A DNA stretch of 64,000 nucleotides from Blastocatellia bacterium (GTDB lineage: Bacteria > Acidobacteriota > Blastocatellia > UBA7656 > JADIYM01), in the NCBI GenBank assembly GCA_021463145.1, contig JAJTWZ010000002.1, forward strand, positions 186,001-250,000, given 5' to 3'. The notes beneath the pieces are model-generated. The model made no database searches, was not told where the DNA came from, and was given only the letters and a program-made list of their open reading frames with translations. Made by a program: the position numbers and the translations under genes. This document shows, in pieces, positions 51,799-60,713 of this stretch (the stretch's first letter is position 1; each line of letters begins with the position of its first letter).

Positions 51799-52803
51799 TT
51801 ACGCCCCTCCGAAGAGCGGATTCACCGGCACTTTCACCCGTTCGGAGAGTCTGGCTGCCAGGTCGCTGACCAGCTCGCCGTCGAGCGTAAGACGGAGTGC
51901 CGGATCGTGCGCGATTCCGATCGAGGCGATCTTGACCGGCGAGAAGAACGGCGGCTTTCCGTTGCAAGCGTTGTCGAGCCGTGCGACGAGCCCGTCGATC
52001 GCGACCGTGTAGTCGTCGACCGAGCGGATGTCGCGCTCGTCGGCGATGTCGTCGTTGGGAACGAGGCGCAGGCCGCGCTGCAACTCTCCGGCGAACGAGG
52101 AGCCGTCGGAATAGGTGACCGCCACGAGCAGGCGCGGAACGTGACCGAGCTTGCTGCGGCTGTGCAGGTGCTTCGTACCCGTCCACAAGGCGTCAAAGAG
52201 CAGGTCGCGGTCGGCGTCCGTCATCCGGCTGTCGCGGGCGGCGCCCGGGCTGATGGCGCCGTAGAACGGCACGACCGAGTAGTGGACGAGGTCTTCCTCG
52301 CGGAAGCTGGACTGCTTCTTGCCCTCCGACGAGGCGAACGCGGCCGTGCCCTTGACGTGCAACAGGCGCACGCGATTGAGCGAGCGCGCGAGGTTGAACT
52401 GGACGGGACCGGTCAGCGTGACGGAACTGTTCGCGATCGGCATCGTCGCGCCGAACAGTCTGATGTCTATGCACGTCGCGGTTGCTCTAGTCCTAACCTC
52501 GTCCTCGCTGCTGCCAAAGTCGGCCGTGCGGGCTTTCCCGTCCTTGAGCCCCTTTCCACTGTCCGAGGGCAACTCCCGGACGTAGACATCGCCGGGCGCG
52601 CCGTCCGAGCCGTCGTATCCACGCTCCTCGATGAGGAAGTCGCGAATCGTGCGCTTCAGCCGAACGTCGGTGACGAGGTTGTGACCGGTATCGGGATCGA
52701 CGCGCGGGCGATTGAGCTCGAGCGGGTCGCCGTTCGGGTTGTTGCCGGTCGCGTCGTAGACGAAGAGCAGTTCGGTGCGTTGGGTGATGGTCTGGTCGTT
52801 CAT
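51799..52803 (-). CDS. cas7: Cas7 (type I-B, Csh2)
   Basis: 334 residues from ATG 52803. Csh2-type backbone subunit of Cascade: TELLFVYDATGNNPNGDPLELNRPR, VTDVRLKRTIRDFLIEERG, IRLFGATMPIANSSVTLTGPVQFNLARSLN and the C-terminal SIGIAHDPALRLTLDGEL. Multiple copies coat the crRNA spacer. Its ATG shares a base with the cas8b TAA. Confidence 0.95.
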   Translation of the reverse strand: MNDQTITQRTELLFVYDATGNNPNGDPLELNRPRVDPDTGHNLVTDVRLKRTIRDFLIEERGYDGSDGAPGDVYVRELPSDSGKGLKDGKARTADFGSSEDEVRTRATATCIDIRLFGATMPIANSSVTLTGPVQFNLARSLNRVRLLHVKGTAAFASSEGKKQSSFREEDLVHYSVVPFYGAISPGAARDSRMTDADRDLLFDALWTGTKHLHSRSKLGHVPRLLVAVTYSDGSSFAGELQRGLRLVPNDDIADERDIRSVDDYTVAIDGLVARLDNACNGKPPFFSPVKIASIGIAHDPALRLTLDGELVSDLAARLSERVKVPVNPLFGGA

Positions 52804-54701
52804 TACTGGTCGTCCGCCTCCTTCGACGGAATGAAGAGCCCGGCCTCCGAGAGTCCGAGGCTGAAGAAGAAGTTGATCTCGCTCTTCGGCAGCCGCCAGG
52901 GCGAACCGGCCGAACGGAAGCGCCGGGCGATGGCCTCCTCGATCCGCCAGCAGAAGTGATCGCGCTCGTATTCGACGAGCTTCTGTTTCATCTGCGGATA
53001 GAGGGCTCGCATCTCTGCCTCGTCGAGCGCCAGGTCCTTGAGGTTGCGGAAGAACGGCTGTCGGTTGTCGAGCCGCTTGCGTTGCGCCGAGAGCACCTGT
53101 GCGCAGAGCAGTCCCATCAGGTAGCAGACCTTCTGCGCGTCGTTGTGGAAGAAGGACCCGAACGCCTCGAAGAAGGCGTCGAGTTTCGAATCGAAGTCGG
53201 GATCGTTGGTCTTTGGAGCTGCCGTCATGGGGTCTCCGGGGATGTGGCGCACGCCATCCGGGGCGCCGGCGCCGGGTGGAAGCAGGCCGAGCTCGACGAG
53301 CCAGAAGGCGGCGGCAAGCGCGGCGTGGACGGGAAGGCGGAGGTCGGGCTCACGGCCGCTGGCAAGGGAGTCCCGAACCTCGGAACGGATGAACTCGAGA
53401 GTCGTCGCGAAAAACGCGCCACGATCGAACGGGCGGCCGTGCAAGACGCGACGCGCCGAGGCGAGAAACCCGTCGCGCACTGCCTCGTATTTCGTGCCGC
53501 GAAGTGCGGCCCGGTGGAGGCTGAAGAACAGCCGGAAGTCGACGCGGATCGCCTCGATCCCCGCTCTCGACCACTCGCCGAACCGGGCGAAGAGCGGAGT
53601 GCCCGCAGTTCGATCGGCAGCCGCCGCCACGCGCGAGAGCTGGCTCGGCAGGACGTTCTGGATTGCCGCGACGAGGACGACACGGCTCTGGACCTGGTCG
53701 AAAAACAGGTAGTTGACGTTCGCTACGATGCCGTCGCGCGCGATGCGTCTGGCGAACATCATCTCGCGGTCGTGCTGGGCCTCGGGAGACGTGTCGTTCT
53801 GCAGCGACTCGAGCGACGTGAGGAAAGTCGCCGCGACGGGCGAATTCCAGTTCGCCAGATCCGGCACGATCAGGAAGCGCATGCCCGACCAGTTGAATTT
53901 CAAACGACGGTCGACCGCTCCGGCGCCCTTGCGAACGGCGAGCGCGCACGCGGCGCAGACGGGAAAGACGATCCAGCGTCCATTGCCTTCCAGGCCGTGC
54001 ATCTGTCCGCCGGCCGCGTACTGCGGCTTGTCGAGCGAGAACCAGCCGAGGGTCTGGGGGCGGCACGCGAAGAGCTTGTCCTTCTCCTGGCCGCAGCAGG
54101 CGCACTGGCCGGGTCCGCCGACGGCATCGTTACCGCCGAGCTTGCCAGTGGACGGATCGGCCATCTGGCAGAAATAGCGTGAGATCTCGGGCACCTGTTC
54201 CGGGTAGCGGCCATCGACGACAACGGCCAGGATGGCGCGTCGCTTCGTCTTGCCGCCGACGGCCTCATCGGCCAGCTTCGCCACGCGTTCGACGACGGAC
54301 GGATCCTCCAGTGCACTCGCTATTTCCGAGGCCAGCGATCGGCCAGAATCTTCACGGGCGCCGGCAGCCATTCCCTGGAAGTAGCCGCCGAGCTTCCTTT
54401 CGACCGTGAACACTGCCTTTTCCCCAGCAGTTCGCGCTCCCCGCTTGCTCTTTGGGTCCGGCCCCGACAGTGCATAGCTCGGACTCGGACCGGCTGCGTT
54501 CGCCGGTCCCTTCCGGTAGAGGTAGCGGGCGGAGTCGGATGCATCGAACGCCGCCAGTCGAACGTCGACGACTGCGAGCTTCTGATCCACCCGTGCCAGG
54601 TGCACTTCGACCACGTCGTCGGCCTTAAGCGGCTCAACGAGCTCGGAGAGCCCTTCGCCGCCCTCGAGCAGCCGGCCGATTTCCGCGAGTGCGACGATCA
54701 C
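52803..54701 (-). CDS. cas8b: Cas8b (type I-B large subunit, Csh1-like)
   Basis: 632 residues from GTG 54701, overlapping the cas6 stop (GTGA). Zinc-finger cysteines are seen as QCACCGQEKDKLF and FPVCAACALAV around residues 225 and 285. The C-terminal quarter has LMGLLCAQVLSAQRKRLDN, FRNLKDLALDEAEMRALYP and MKQKLVEYE, the usual Csh1 end. This subunit recognises the PAM and recruits Cas3. The open frame upstream of 54701 lies within cas6 and is not part of the protein. Confidence 0.9.
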   Translation of the reverse strand: MIVALAEIGRLLEGGEGLSELVEPLKADDVVEVHLARVDQKLAVVDVRLAAFDASDSARYLYRKGPANAAGPSPSYALSGPDPKSKRGARTAGEKAVFTVERKLGGYFQGMAAGAREDSGRSLASEIASALEDPSVVERVAKLADEAVGGKTKRRAILAVVVDGRYPEQVPEISRYFCQMADPSTGKLGGNDAVGGPGQCACCGQEKDKLFACRPQTLGWFSLDKPQYAAGGQMHGLEGNGRWIVFPVCAACALAVRKGAGAVDRRLKFNWSGMRFLIVPDLANWNSPVAATFLTSLESLQNDTSPEAQHDREMMFARRIARDGIVANVNYLFFDQVQSRVVLVAAIQNVLPSQLSRVAAAADRTAGTPLFARFGEWSRAGIEAIRVDFRLFFSLHRAALRGTKYEAVRDGFLASARRVLHGRPFDRGAFFATTLEFIRSEVRDSLASGREPDLRLPVHAALAAAFWLVELGLLPPGAGAPDGVRHIPGDPMTAAPKTNDPDFDSKLDAFFEAFGSFFHNDAQKVCYLMGLLCAQVLSAQRKRLDNRQPFFRNLKDLALDEAEMRALYPQMKQKLVEYERDHFCWRIEEAIARRFRSAGSPWRLPKSEINFFFSLGLSEAGLFIPSKEADDQ

Positions 54702-55483
54702 GATGGATCCTCCGTGTGGACAGGCAGGAAGAGCCCCAGTCCGAAATGCGACCCGAAGCCGAGCGTCACCGGACCGGAGACAGGCTTGCCGAACCGAATG
54801 CGGAAGCCGGCGAGCCCGAATCCGCGGCTCCCCTTTCGCCGTTCCGTGGTGAATCGATCCCACGGAACTGCCCGGCCGGACGTTAGTTGCAGTGCAGCGA
54901 TCTCCTCGACTGCCACCGGCTCAGGCAGACTGCGGTTGGCGAGCTCGCGCCGGAGCTGCGCTTCGGGAAGATCGCGCGGTCGCGGGGGCTTGCCCGCGCC
55001 GCGGCTCGCGAAGCGCGGGAGGGCAAACGGGGTTGCCGAACGCCACTCGATCGCGGGTCCCAAAACGGGACTCAGTGCGTCCGGGAAGCCGATGCCGACG
55101 AGGGCGATGCGCAGCGGGGGGACACCGCTTCGGAAGATGGACCTCAGCGATCGCAGCGCCGCCTCGTCGGCCGGATCGAACCCGCCACTCGCGCAGACGA
55201 CGACGTGGTCGATCCGTCCATCGCCATCCTCGTCGACCGGCAGCCAGCAAGCGTGGCGATGACCTTCGAGCGGGACGCCGTGAACAGACTTGCCGGTGAT
55301 GGACTCCGAGTGCGACGTGTCGGCACGGAGCCGGATGGCAGCACGGCGGACCGTCTCTCCAAATGTGAGGGTCTGCTCGACCGGTGGCCTGTCGGCGCAG
55401 GCGAGTTCGAAGCGGGCGAAAACCGGACGGGGCGCCGGCGCGCCGGCGACCCCGGTCCGGGATGGTTGGTGACGTTCGTTCAT
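54698..55483 (-). CDS. cas6: Cas6-type crRNA endonuclease resembling the C-terminal half of Csb2
   Basis: 261 residues from ATG 55483. The motif GHRHACWLPVDEDGDGRIDHV followed by VVCASGGFDP, LRIALVGIGFP and a C-terminal GPVTLGFGSHFGLGLFLPV glycine-rich loop matches the Cas6 part of Csb2 (GSU0054), the Cas5-Cas6 fusion of type I-G. The Cas5 half expected in Csb2 (another ~250 residues) is absent; Cas5 is supplied by the separate gene at 51082-51795. Candidate catalytic His are in the GHRHA segment. It should cut the repeat hairpin to leave the ATTGAAAC handle used by both effector complexes. Confidence 0.83.
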   Translation of the reverse strand: MNERHQPSRTGVAGAPAPRPVFARFELACADRPPVEQTLTFGETVRRAAIRLRADTSHSESITGKSVHGVPLEGHRHACWLPVDEDGDGRIDHVVVCASGGFDPADEAALRSLRSIFRSGVPPLRIALVGIGFPDALSPVLGPAIEWRSATPFALPRFASRGAGKPPRPRDLPEAQLRRELANRSLPEPVAVEEIAALQLTSGRAVPWDRFTTERRKGSRGFGLAGFRIRFGKPVSGPVTLGFGSHFGLGLFLPVHTEDPS

Positions 55484-55499
55484 CGTATGAACACTCCGG

Positions 55500-55829
55500 T
55501 CAAGCGGCGAGCGGATCGCCCGCTGCCCTCCAGTGAACCTGCCCCGCCGACCGTTTCGGCTTGCGCTTGATGGCCTTCGGCGCGTTGACGTTGGTGTAGA
55601 CGGTCAGAACGAGACCGTCCTCGATGACAACGACGGTTCCCACGAGCGGCTCGAGGGTCTTCTCGAGCCCCTGCGGGATGTCTCGGCGCAGCAGCACCTG
55701 GAACTCGGCGCCCGCGCGGTGGAAGCCACGGCCGAACGTGAGCACAAGGGCCACGTCGCCGATGTCGATGTTGCGCTGTGCCATCCGCCGCTCGGCGTGA
55801 TGGCTGATCTTGAGCTTGTTGATGTTCAT
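55500..55829 (-). CDS. DUF4258-like small protein with near-perfect ribosome binding site
   Basis: 109 residues from ATG 55829. ISHHAERRMAQRNIDIGDVALVL followed by a GRGFHRAGAEFQVLLRRDIP strand fits DUF4258-type proteins, a small fold related to RNase toxins, although no activity can be proven. Upstream (55830-55849) is AAGGAGGTGAT, fully complementary to the 16S 3' end, by far the strongest such site in the locus. It lies 102 bases after the NE0113-type gene and 16 bases before cas6, between the III-B and I-B parts. It may be an ancillary CRISPR effector, a toxin, or a passenger. Confidence 0.7.
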   Translation of the reverse strand: MNINKLKISHHAERRMAQRNIDIGDVALVLTFGRGFHRAGAEFQVLLRRDIPQGLEKTLEPLVGTVVVIEDGLVLTVYTNVNAPKAIKRKPKRSAGQVHWRAAGDPLAA

Positions 55830-55931
55830 CTCCGAATCACCTCCTTCGAGATGAACCGAGTGTGCATCGCGCGTCAGCCGCTATGTGAACCGGCATGCTT
55901 GCGGCTCGATTTCGGAAAGCTTTCCAGCCCG

Positions 55932-57128
55932 TCAGACCTGGAGCCGAGCGCCGGGTACTCGAATCACGTACGCATCACCATCCTTCGAGAGCGCAAATCG
56001 ATCGGGTATTCGCGCAGCGTCTAAGCTACGGGCAATCTTAGAACGAATCTGCCTGAACTGCTCGGGAAGGGACTTAAGGTCCGAGACAGCGACATCGCGG
56101 CGCACTCCTTCGAGGAATCCGAACCCCGGCACGAACTCCAACGCGGCTTCGACCGTCATACCATGTCTCCCGGCGATGATCTCGAACGCAGAGTCGATGT
56201 CCTCGACGGTAATGTCGTGGACCGACACCGCGCCGTCCCGGCCTCGGCCACCCTTGCGGTAGCTGGCGTAGAGGACATAGACGAACAGTTCGCGCGGGGT
56301 GAGCTTCGCCGTCCTGCCGAGAACGGTCACACTGCGCGTCCGGACATCCACGCGCACGTCGCATTCCTCATCGATCAGGTTGAGGTCCGCCTGAGCCTGT
56401 CCGACGAGTTCTCCGTAGGACGCGCCAGCATTCGCCAGGAGGTCCGCCGCGAATCCGCGTACTCGAATGAAGGGTATCCTGGCGAGGTGTACCGCCGCGG
56501 ACGCCGTGGAGACCGTCCTGGCCGGCTTACCGGACTTTCGCATCGTCAGCCGTCGCGGCTTCGGAGGCGGGTAATAGAAGTCCGGGTGCGACTCGAAGTC
56601 CTCACTCACCAACACGTGCGACAGGCGGTCGTCGGCGCGACCGAACAGCTGCATGGCCGCGGCGAGGAAGACGCCCATTGTCTTGCGGCCACCTGCGACC
56701 GACGCGTGCAGGACCGTCCCGGGATCGGCGGTCAAGTCGCGAACGATCGCCGTGATCTGATCGGCAGCTGCCTCGTTGTGTGCGCGAGTGCGGATGTCGG
56801 CGAGCGTCTCGCCGCCCGGCGCTGTGAGCAGGGAGATGCACGCTTCGTCGAAGCGAATCGTCCCTCGCTCGATTCCGTAGTCGCTGCAGAAGGCGTGGAA
56901 TTTCCCCTTCTTCGAATCCAGCAAGGAACGGACGACCCGGTCTCGTCCTGCGAGCGTCGTGATGACGCGGATCTCGTCGACGGGCTGCCGCAGGCCATCT
57001 TCCTGCGTCAGGCACCAGAGCGTCTCGGTGATGACCTGCGGCGTCATCCCGGCGACGCAGAGCAGGATGTGGCGCCTCGGGTCGCGAGAAGGCGGTTTAA
57101 GCGCGGGGTTTCGAGATGTACCTGGCAT
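55932..57128 (-). CDS. Cas_NE0113-family CARF protein (type III ancillary; ring-nuclease/Csm6-like)
   Basis: 398 residues from ATG 57128. An N-terminal CARF (Rossmann) domain has the ligand loops HILLCVAGMTPQVITETLWCL (about 20-40) and HASVAGGRKTMGVFLAAA (about 141-158), typical of proteins that bind cyclic oligoadenylate. The C-terminal ~170 residues include VRTRSVTVLGRTAKLTPRELFVYVLY, which looks like a winged-helix segment, and no R-x4-H HEPN motif is evident. The NE0113 group is described in databases as a CRISPR ring-nuclease/Csm6 relative, so it may degrade the second messenger or sense it and act on DNA. Four bases downstream of the CARF-HEPN gene. Confidence 0.82.
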   Translation of the reverse strand: MPGTSRNPALKPPSRDPRRHILLCVAGMTPQVITETLWCLTQEDGLRQPVDEIRVITTLAGRDRVVRSLLDSKKGKFHAFCSDYGIERGTIRFDEACISLLTAPGGETLADIRTRAHNEAAADQITAIVRDLTADPGTVLHASVAGGRKTMGVFLAAAMQLFGRADDRLSHVLVSEDFESHPDFYYPPPKPRRLTMRKSGKPARTVSTASAAVHLARIPFIRVRGFAADLLANAGASYGELVGQAQADLNLIDEECDVRVDVRTRSVTVLGRTAKLTPRELFVYVLYASYRKGGRGRDGAVSVHDITVEDIDSAFEIIAGRHGMTVEAALEFVPGFGFLEGVRRDVAVSDLKSLPEQFRQIRSKIARSLDAARIPDRFALSKDGDAYVIRVPGARLQV

Positions 57129-57132
57129 TGAG

Positions 57133-58464
57133 CTAGAGCGCCAGCGTCGGGAACGGCACGTCTGCATCGGCGCCGTGGAGTGCGAGGACCTTCGCAAGCA
57201 GGCTTCCGAAAGAGACCTCGCCGACCGGACTGGTGCCGTGCGCGAGAATTGATCGATTGCGCGCCGAGATCACCTTCTCGATCTCCTCGCGCTGATCGGC
57301 GAAGCGGACGCCAATATCGTCACCGAAGGCTTGCAGCAGTCCGAAGGATGCGTAAAGCGGAAGCTGAAGCATCCCATCGCAGCCTGAATAGCGCGACACG
57401 TATTCGTCCCGAATAGATTCGGGAATCCTCTCCGGCGATACCTTGCCCGTGCTCTCGATCCCGCGGCGACGGAGGGAGATCTGCGCCAGCAGTTCGACCG
57501 CGCGGTAGAGCCGGGCGACGGCATCGTCGTACTTGCCTTCCGAGGCACGGCGCCGGGCGTTGGCGACGAGGTCGACAAATAGTTCCTCTATGAGCAACTG
57601 CTCGAACCCGTGGCTGGCTTCCTGAATTCGCTGCAGCCATTCGAGGTTCCCGCGCACCGCTGCGAAAAACGAGACGTGTTTGCTAAAGTGGCCGAGCGCA
57701 ATCGGCGCCTCCGCTGCCGTGACGACTGACTTCAGCTTCTCGACTGCGCTCTTGTGACTGAACCGGTCCCATTCGGCGTACGCCGCGGCTAAGTCGCTGA
57801 CGATCTCCGCAAAGCGGCGAAGGTCCGCGCCGACGCCTGGACGCGCGACGACCGACGAAGCGACTTCGACCACGGCGTCGAACTGGTATCGATTGAAGCG
57901 ACTCGCCATGCGACGAAGCTCGTCGACGGCGAGCAGTTTCCATGGGCTATCGCCGACTCGCACGACCTCCGCGCCGTCGATGACCTGACCGACGCCGTCC
58001 TTCGTGCGGAGCGTGCCGCCGACGTACGAGATGTGAATGTTCTCGGTAACAGCAGCAAGCGCCAACGCCGCCGCCATAGGCTTAGTGCCGCCGGTGATGT
58101 CGGCTACGACGCCATCGCGATCGATGCCCTTCTCTCGGAGCACGTGGCCGACGGCACGGGTTGCCGTCACGTAGCAGTTCACGATCTCGTCTTCGTCCTC
58201 GACGAGTTCCTTTCGATCGGCAGGCCGTGGGAACTCGGCATCGAACCCCACAGCCGCGACGACGTCACGTACCTGCTCCACGGACTTCTGCGAGCAGATC
58301 CAGCAGATGTACGCGGGACGATGGCGTTCGATCGTCCGGGCGATCGGTTGCGGGGATCCGCCGACCGTGACTATGAGCGCCCCTTTCGGTCCGGCAGCGG
58401 ACGGCGGCGCTCCCGGCTCGAAAGCCGTCGGGTGGCAATCGGGTAGATCGGTGCGGTCGCTCAT
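57133..58464 (-). CDS. CARF-HEPN ribonuclease, TIGR02710-like (Csm6-type)
   Basis: 443 residues from ATG 58464, sharing one base with the cmr6 stop. CARF motifs: ALIVTVGGSPQPIARTIE (about 29-46) and VVADITGGTKPMAAALALAA. The C-terminal half is helical and has ISARNRSILAHG with R404-x4-H409, the HEPN RNase signature, so the protein should become an RNase when cyclic oligoadenylate made by Cas10 binds its CARF domain. The gap before the next CARF gene is four bases, so the two are co-made. Confidence 0.87.
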   Translation of the reverse strand: MSDRTDLPDCHPTAFEPGAPPSAAGPKGALIVTVGGSPQPIARTIERHRPAYICWICSQKSVEQVRDVVAAVGFDAEFPRPADRKELVEDEDEIVNCYVTATRAVGHVLREKGIDRDGVVADITGGTKPMAAALALAAVTENIHISYVGGTLRTKDGVGQVIDGAEVVRVGDSPWKLLAVDELRRMASRFNRYQFDAVVEVASSVVARPGVGADLRRFAEIVSDLAAAYAEWDRFSHKSAVEKLKSVVTAAEAPIALGHFSKHVSFFAAVRGNLEWLQRIQEASHGFEQLLIEELFVDLVANARRRASEGKYDDAVARLYRAVELLAQISLRRRGIESTGKVSPERIPESIRDEYVSRYSGCDGMLQLPLYASFGLLQAFGDDIGVRFADQREEIEKVISARNRSILAHGTSPVGEVSFGSLLAKVLALHGADADVPFPTLAL

Positions 58465-59453
58465 CAGGACGTCTCCTCGAGACCGGCAGTCATTTCCTTG
58501 AACCAGACCTTGCTTCGCGCGGCCTTTCGATCATCCTTCGGGAGGGACTTGACGCATTCGAGGACGCTGAGCCCGACCCGCTTCTGGATGGCTAGTGGCA
58601 GAGTCCGCCACTTCTTGAATTTCGGATCCATCTCCTGATTGTGCTTCCGACGGGCGAACGTAGCCTGAATCTCGGAAACGAGATCCTCGGCCTCCATCTC
58701 TGACGGATCCCGCGGAGGCAGCTCGAGCGTCATCCGGCCGTAACCGCTCGACGTCTTCGCGCCGACACCGGCGTGCTCGAGCACGAGCTCGAGGATGTCA
58801 AACGCGGTGGCCACGGCGTCGTCCGGGCCGGCGAGAGCGACGAGGAAGGAGCCCGTCGCCGTCACGAAGCTCACTGGGACCGGACTGTCCCAGTCCGCCG
58901 GCGGCACGTCTTTTCCGCTGTAGTAGTCGCGGTGATGGACGGTCATCACGTCCGGATGCAGAGGCCGGCCGGCGTGGCCTGTTCCTGGGACCCACAAGGC
59001 GTCGAAGAAACGGACGGCGCCCGCCTGCTTCTGCGTTCCGAAGACCGAGCGGTAGGCGTCGGACTCTTCGCCCCACTCGTCCGGATCGAGTTGCATCCTG
59101 GCGAACGCCGCGGCAGCACCCTTCAAGCCGCTGCCCGGAATCACGGGTACACCCCAGGTCCGGTGCAGGGAGATGGACGTTTCGAGCACGCCGTCAGCGC
59201 CGAGTCCGATGGCCAACCTGCCCTTGACTCTTGCCGTCCGGTGCTTCGCACCCGCGGCTTCGAGCGCAATCTTCCAGCGCTCGTGGAAGGCGGCATAGTC
59301 GTCGCCAGGAACGAGCGAACAGACGTCTGCAACGTGCGCCGACTTCACACTTGCCTCTTTCCTGTCGAGCGAATCGACGAATCGATCCAGCCAGAGTCCG
59401 GCGTGCGTGGACGGACCGGGTCTTGAATTGGCAAGCGCATCTCGCCGACTCAT
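58464..59453 (-). CDS. cmr6: Cmr6 (type III-B effector subunit)
   Basis: 329 residues from ATG 59453. A Cas7-like RAMP of the Cmr complex that holds the 3' part of the crRNA. The motif PVIPGSGLKGAAAAFARMQ is the glycine-rich RAMP loop, with GAVRFFDALWVP and the C-terminal GAKTSSGYGRMTLEL typical of Cmr6. The start overlaps the cmr5 stop (ATGA). Confidence 0.94.
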   Translation of the reverse strand: MSRRDALANSRPGPSTHAGLWLDRFVDSLDRKEASVKSAHVADVCSLVPGDDYAAFHERWKIALEAAGAKHRTARVKGRLAIGLGADGVLETSISLHRTWGVPVIPGSGLKGAAAAFARMQLDPDEWGEESDAYRSVFGTQKQAGAVRFFDALWVPGTGHAGRPLHPDVMTVHHRDYYSGKDVPPADWDSPVPVSFVTATGSFLVALAGPDDAVATAFDILELVLEHAGVGAKTSSGYGRMTLELPPRDPSEMEAEDLVSEIQATFARRKHNQEMDPKFKKWRTLPLAIQKRVGLSVLECVKSLPKDDRKAARSKVWFKEMTAGLEETS

Positions 59454-59833
59454 TGCGAGTCCTCCCCGAGATCGTCGGAGGCCTCGACCTTCAGCACCGA
59501 CTGGACGAACCGTTTGTACCAGTCGAGTGCTTCGAGCGTTCGACGAGATAGATCCCGGTACTCGGCCAGTGCGGCCACGCGGCTCTTCTCTTCGAGCGCG
59601 CCGCCATTCAGCCCGAGCGTCTTTTCGAGATGCGGAATCAGTTTCTTCTGCGCCTCGTTACCGCGAGCGGACACGAAGGCGATCGCCTGAGCCAATCCCG
59701 CCGTTCGAATGAGGATCGGCAAGTGAAGGACCATCGTACCGTACTTCCGCCGATCTCCCTCGGGCTCTTTCGCGACCGCGTTGATATGCTGAAAGGCGCT
59801 CGTTGCGTAAGCTCGACTTCGAGTGGCGCTCAT
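59450..59833 (-). CDS. cmr5: Cmr5 (type III-B small subunit)
   Basis: 127 residues from ATG 59833, all helical. RSRAYATSAFQHINAVAKE, RKYGTMVLHLPILIRTAGLAQAIAFV and a C-terminal Glu-rich helix fit Cmr5, the small subunit stacked along the Cmr filament. It overlaps both neighbours by four bases (ATGA junctions). Confidence 0.93.
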   Translation of the reverse strand: MSATRSRAYATSAFQHINAVAKEPEGDRRKYGTMVLHLPILIRTAGLAQAIAFVSARGNEAQKKLIPHLEKTLGLNGGALEEKSRVAALAEYRDLSRRTLEALDWYKRFVQSVLKVEASDDLGEDSQ

Positions 59834-60705
59834 CGTGCGGCCTCCCCGTCGACCATCGTCACGCGGCACAGGCCACGGCCGACGGTGGACTTTCCGCCGA
59901 GCTGCACCGGGGCCTCGACGAGTGACCGGATCGTCCCGAAGACGTCCACGCCGTTCGTTTTCCCCACCGGCGTGTGCACGGCGATTCCGACGAGCACGGA
60001 TTCGGATGGCAGAGATTCCTCGTACCAGAGCGCGCCCCGCGACACCGTTTTCGTATTCTGGTCCAGGCCGATTCGGGCCGTGACTTCAGTTGCCGTCTCG
60101 ACGAGGAAGTCGAAGACGTCGTCGGGCAGCAGGCAAAGCCGCTGGCGGAGCCGTCCGGCCCAAGCGTCGTCGCCAGGGAACAGGTGCGAGCCCAGCCACG
60201 CGGCCCAGTCGTCGAGACCTTCCGTCACGGCGGTCAGGTCCAGGTCCTCGAGAACGATCAAGCCGCCGCTCGAGACGCACGATTCGCCGGTCACGACGCA
60301 CGCTTCCGCGCCGGGCGTGATCACGTCCAACGGCAATCCGGCGAGGCCGGCCGCGACGGCGTCGCGGCGCAGGCGCGCCAGTACCATAGGCGACGTCGCC
60401 CACGCGAAGGTGCCCGAAAGCGACCGGACGGGAAACAGGACGAGCCGGGCGTCAGAGAACTGGACCGAACCGGCGTGGGCATCCGCCTGGTCGCGCGTCG
60501 GTCCGAAGATCGCGTCGACAGCGCCGCTCGTCGCGACGCCGCGGCCGCACGCATCGCGCAGAACCCCCTTGATCGACGAGCCCGGCAGAAACGGCAGGTT
60601 CGTCGCGCGTTCCCGCGCGATTGGAAGGTCGATGGCGCCGACGCCCTGGCCAGTGCCGGCGTGCAGCGGAGAGAGTGCGTGGATCAGCAAGAGTCGTGCG
60701 TTCAT
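59830..60705 (-). CDS. cmr4: Cmr4 (type III-B backbone, target RNA cleavage)
   Basis: 291 residues from ATG 60705. LLLIHALSPLHAGTGQGVGAIDLPI, LPFLPGSSIKGVLRDACG and the C-terminal LGGKSTVGRGLCRVT are typical of Cmr4, the repeated Cas7-like subunit whose Asp cuts target RNA every six bases. The likely catalytic Asp is in the region around residues 20-30 (VGAIDLPIARE). Eight bases after cmr1. Confidence 0.95.
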   Translation of the reverse strand: MNARLLLIHALSPLHAGTGQGVGAIDLPIARERATNLPFLPGSSIKGVLRDACGRGVATSGAVDAIFGPTRDQADAHAGSVQFSDARLVLFPVRSLSGTFAWATSPMVLARLRRDAVAAGLAGLPLDVITPGAEACVVTGESCVSSGGLIVLEDLDLTAVTEGLDDWAAWLGSHLFPGDDAWAGRLRQRLCLLPDDVFDFLVETATEVTARIGLDQNTKTVSRGALWYEESLPSESVLVGIAVHTPVGKTNGVDVFGTIRSLVEAPVQLGGKSTVGRGLCRVTMVDGEAAR

Positions 60706-60713
60706 GGGTCTCG

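Noticed and set aside
51086-52186. Extension of the cas3 frame across cas5 and cas7
   Set aside because: Cas5 and Cas7 are real genes in other frames there, and the HD domain starts at 51085.
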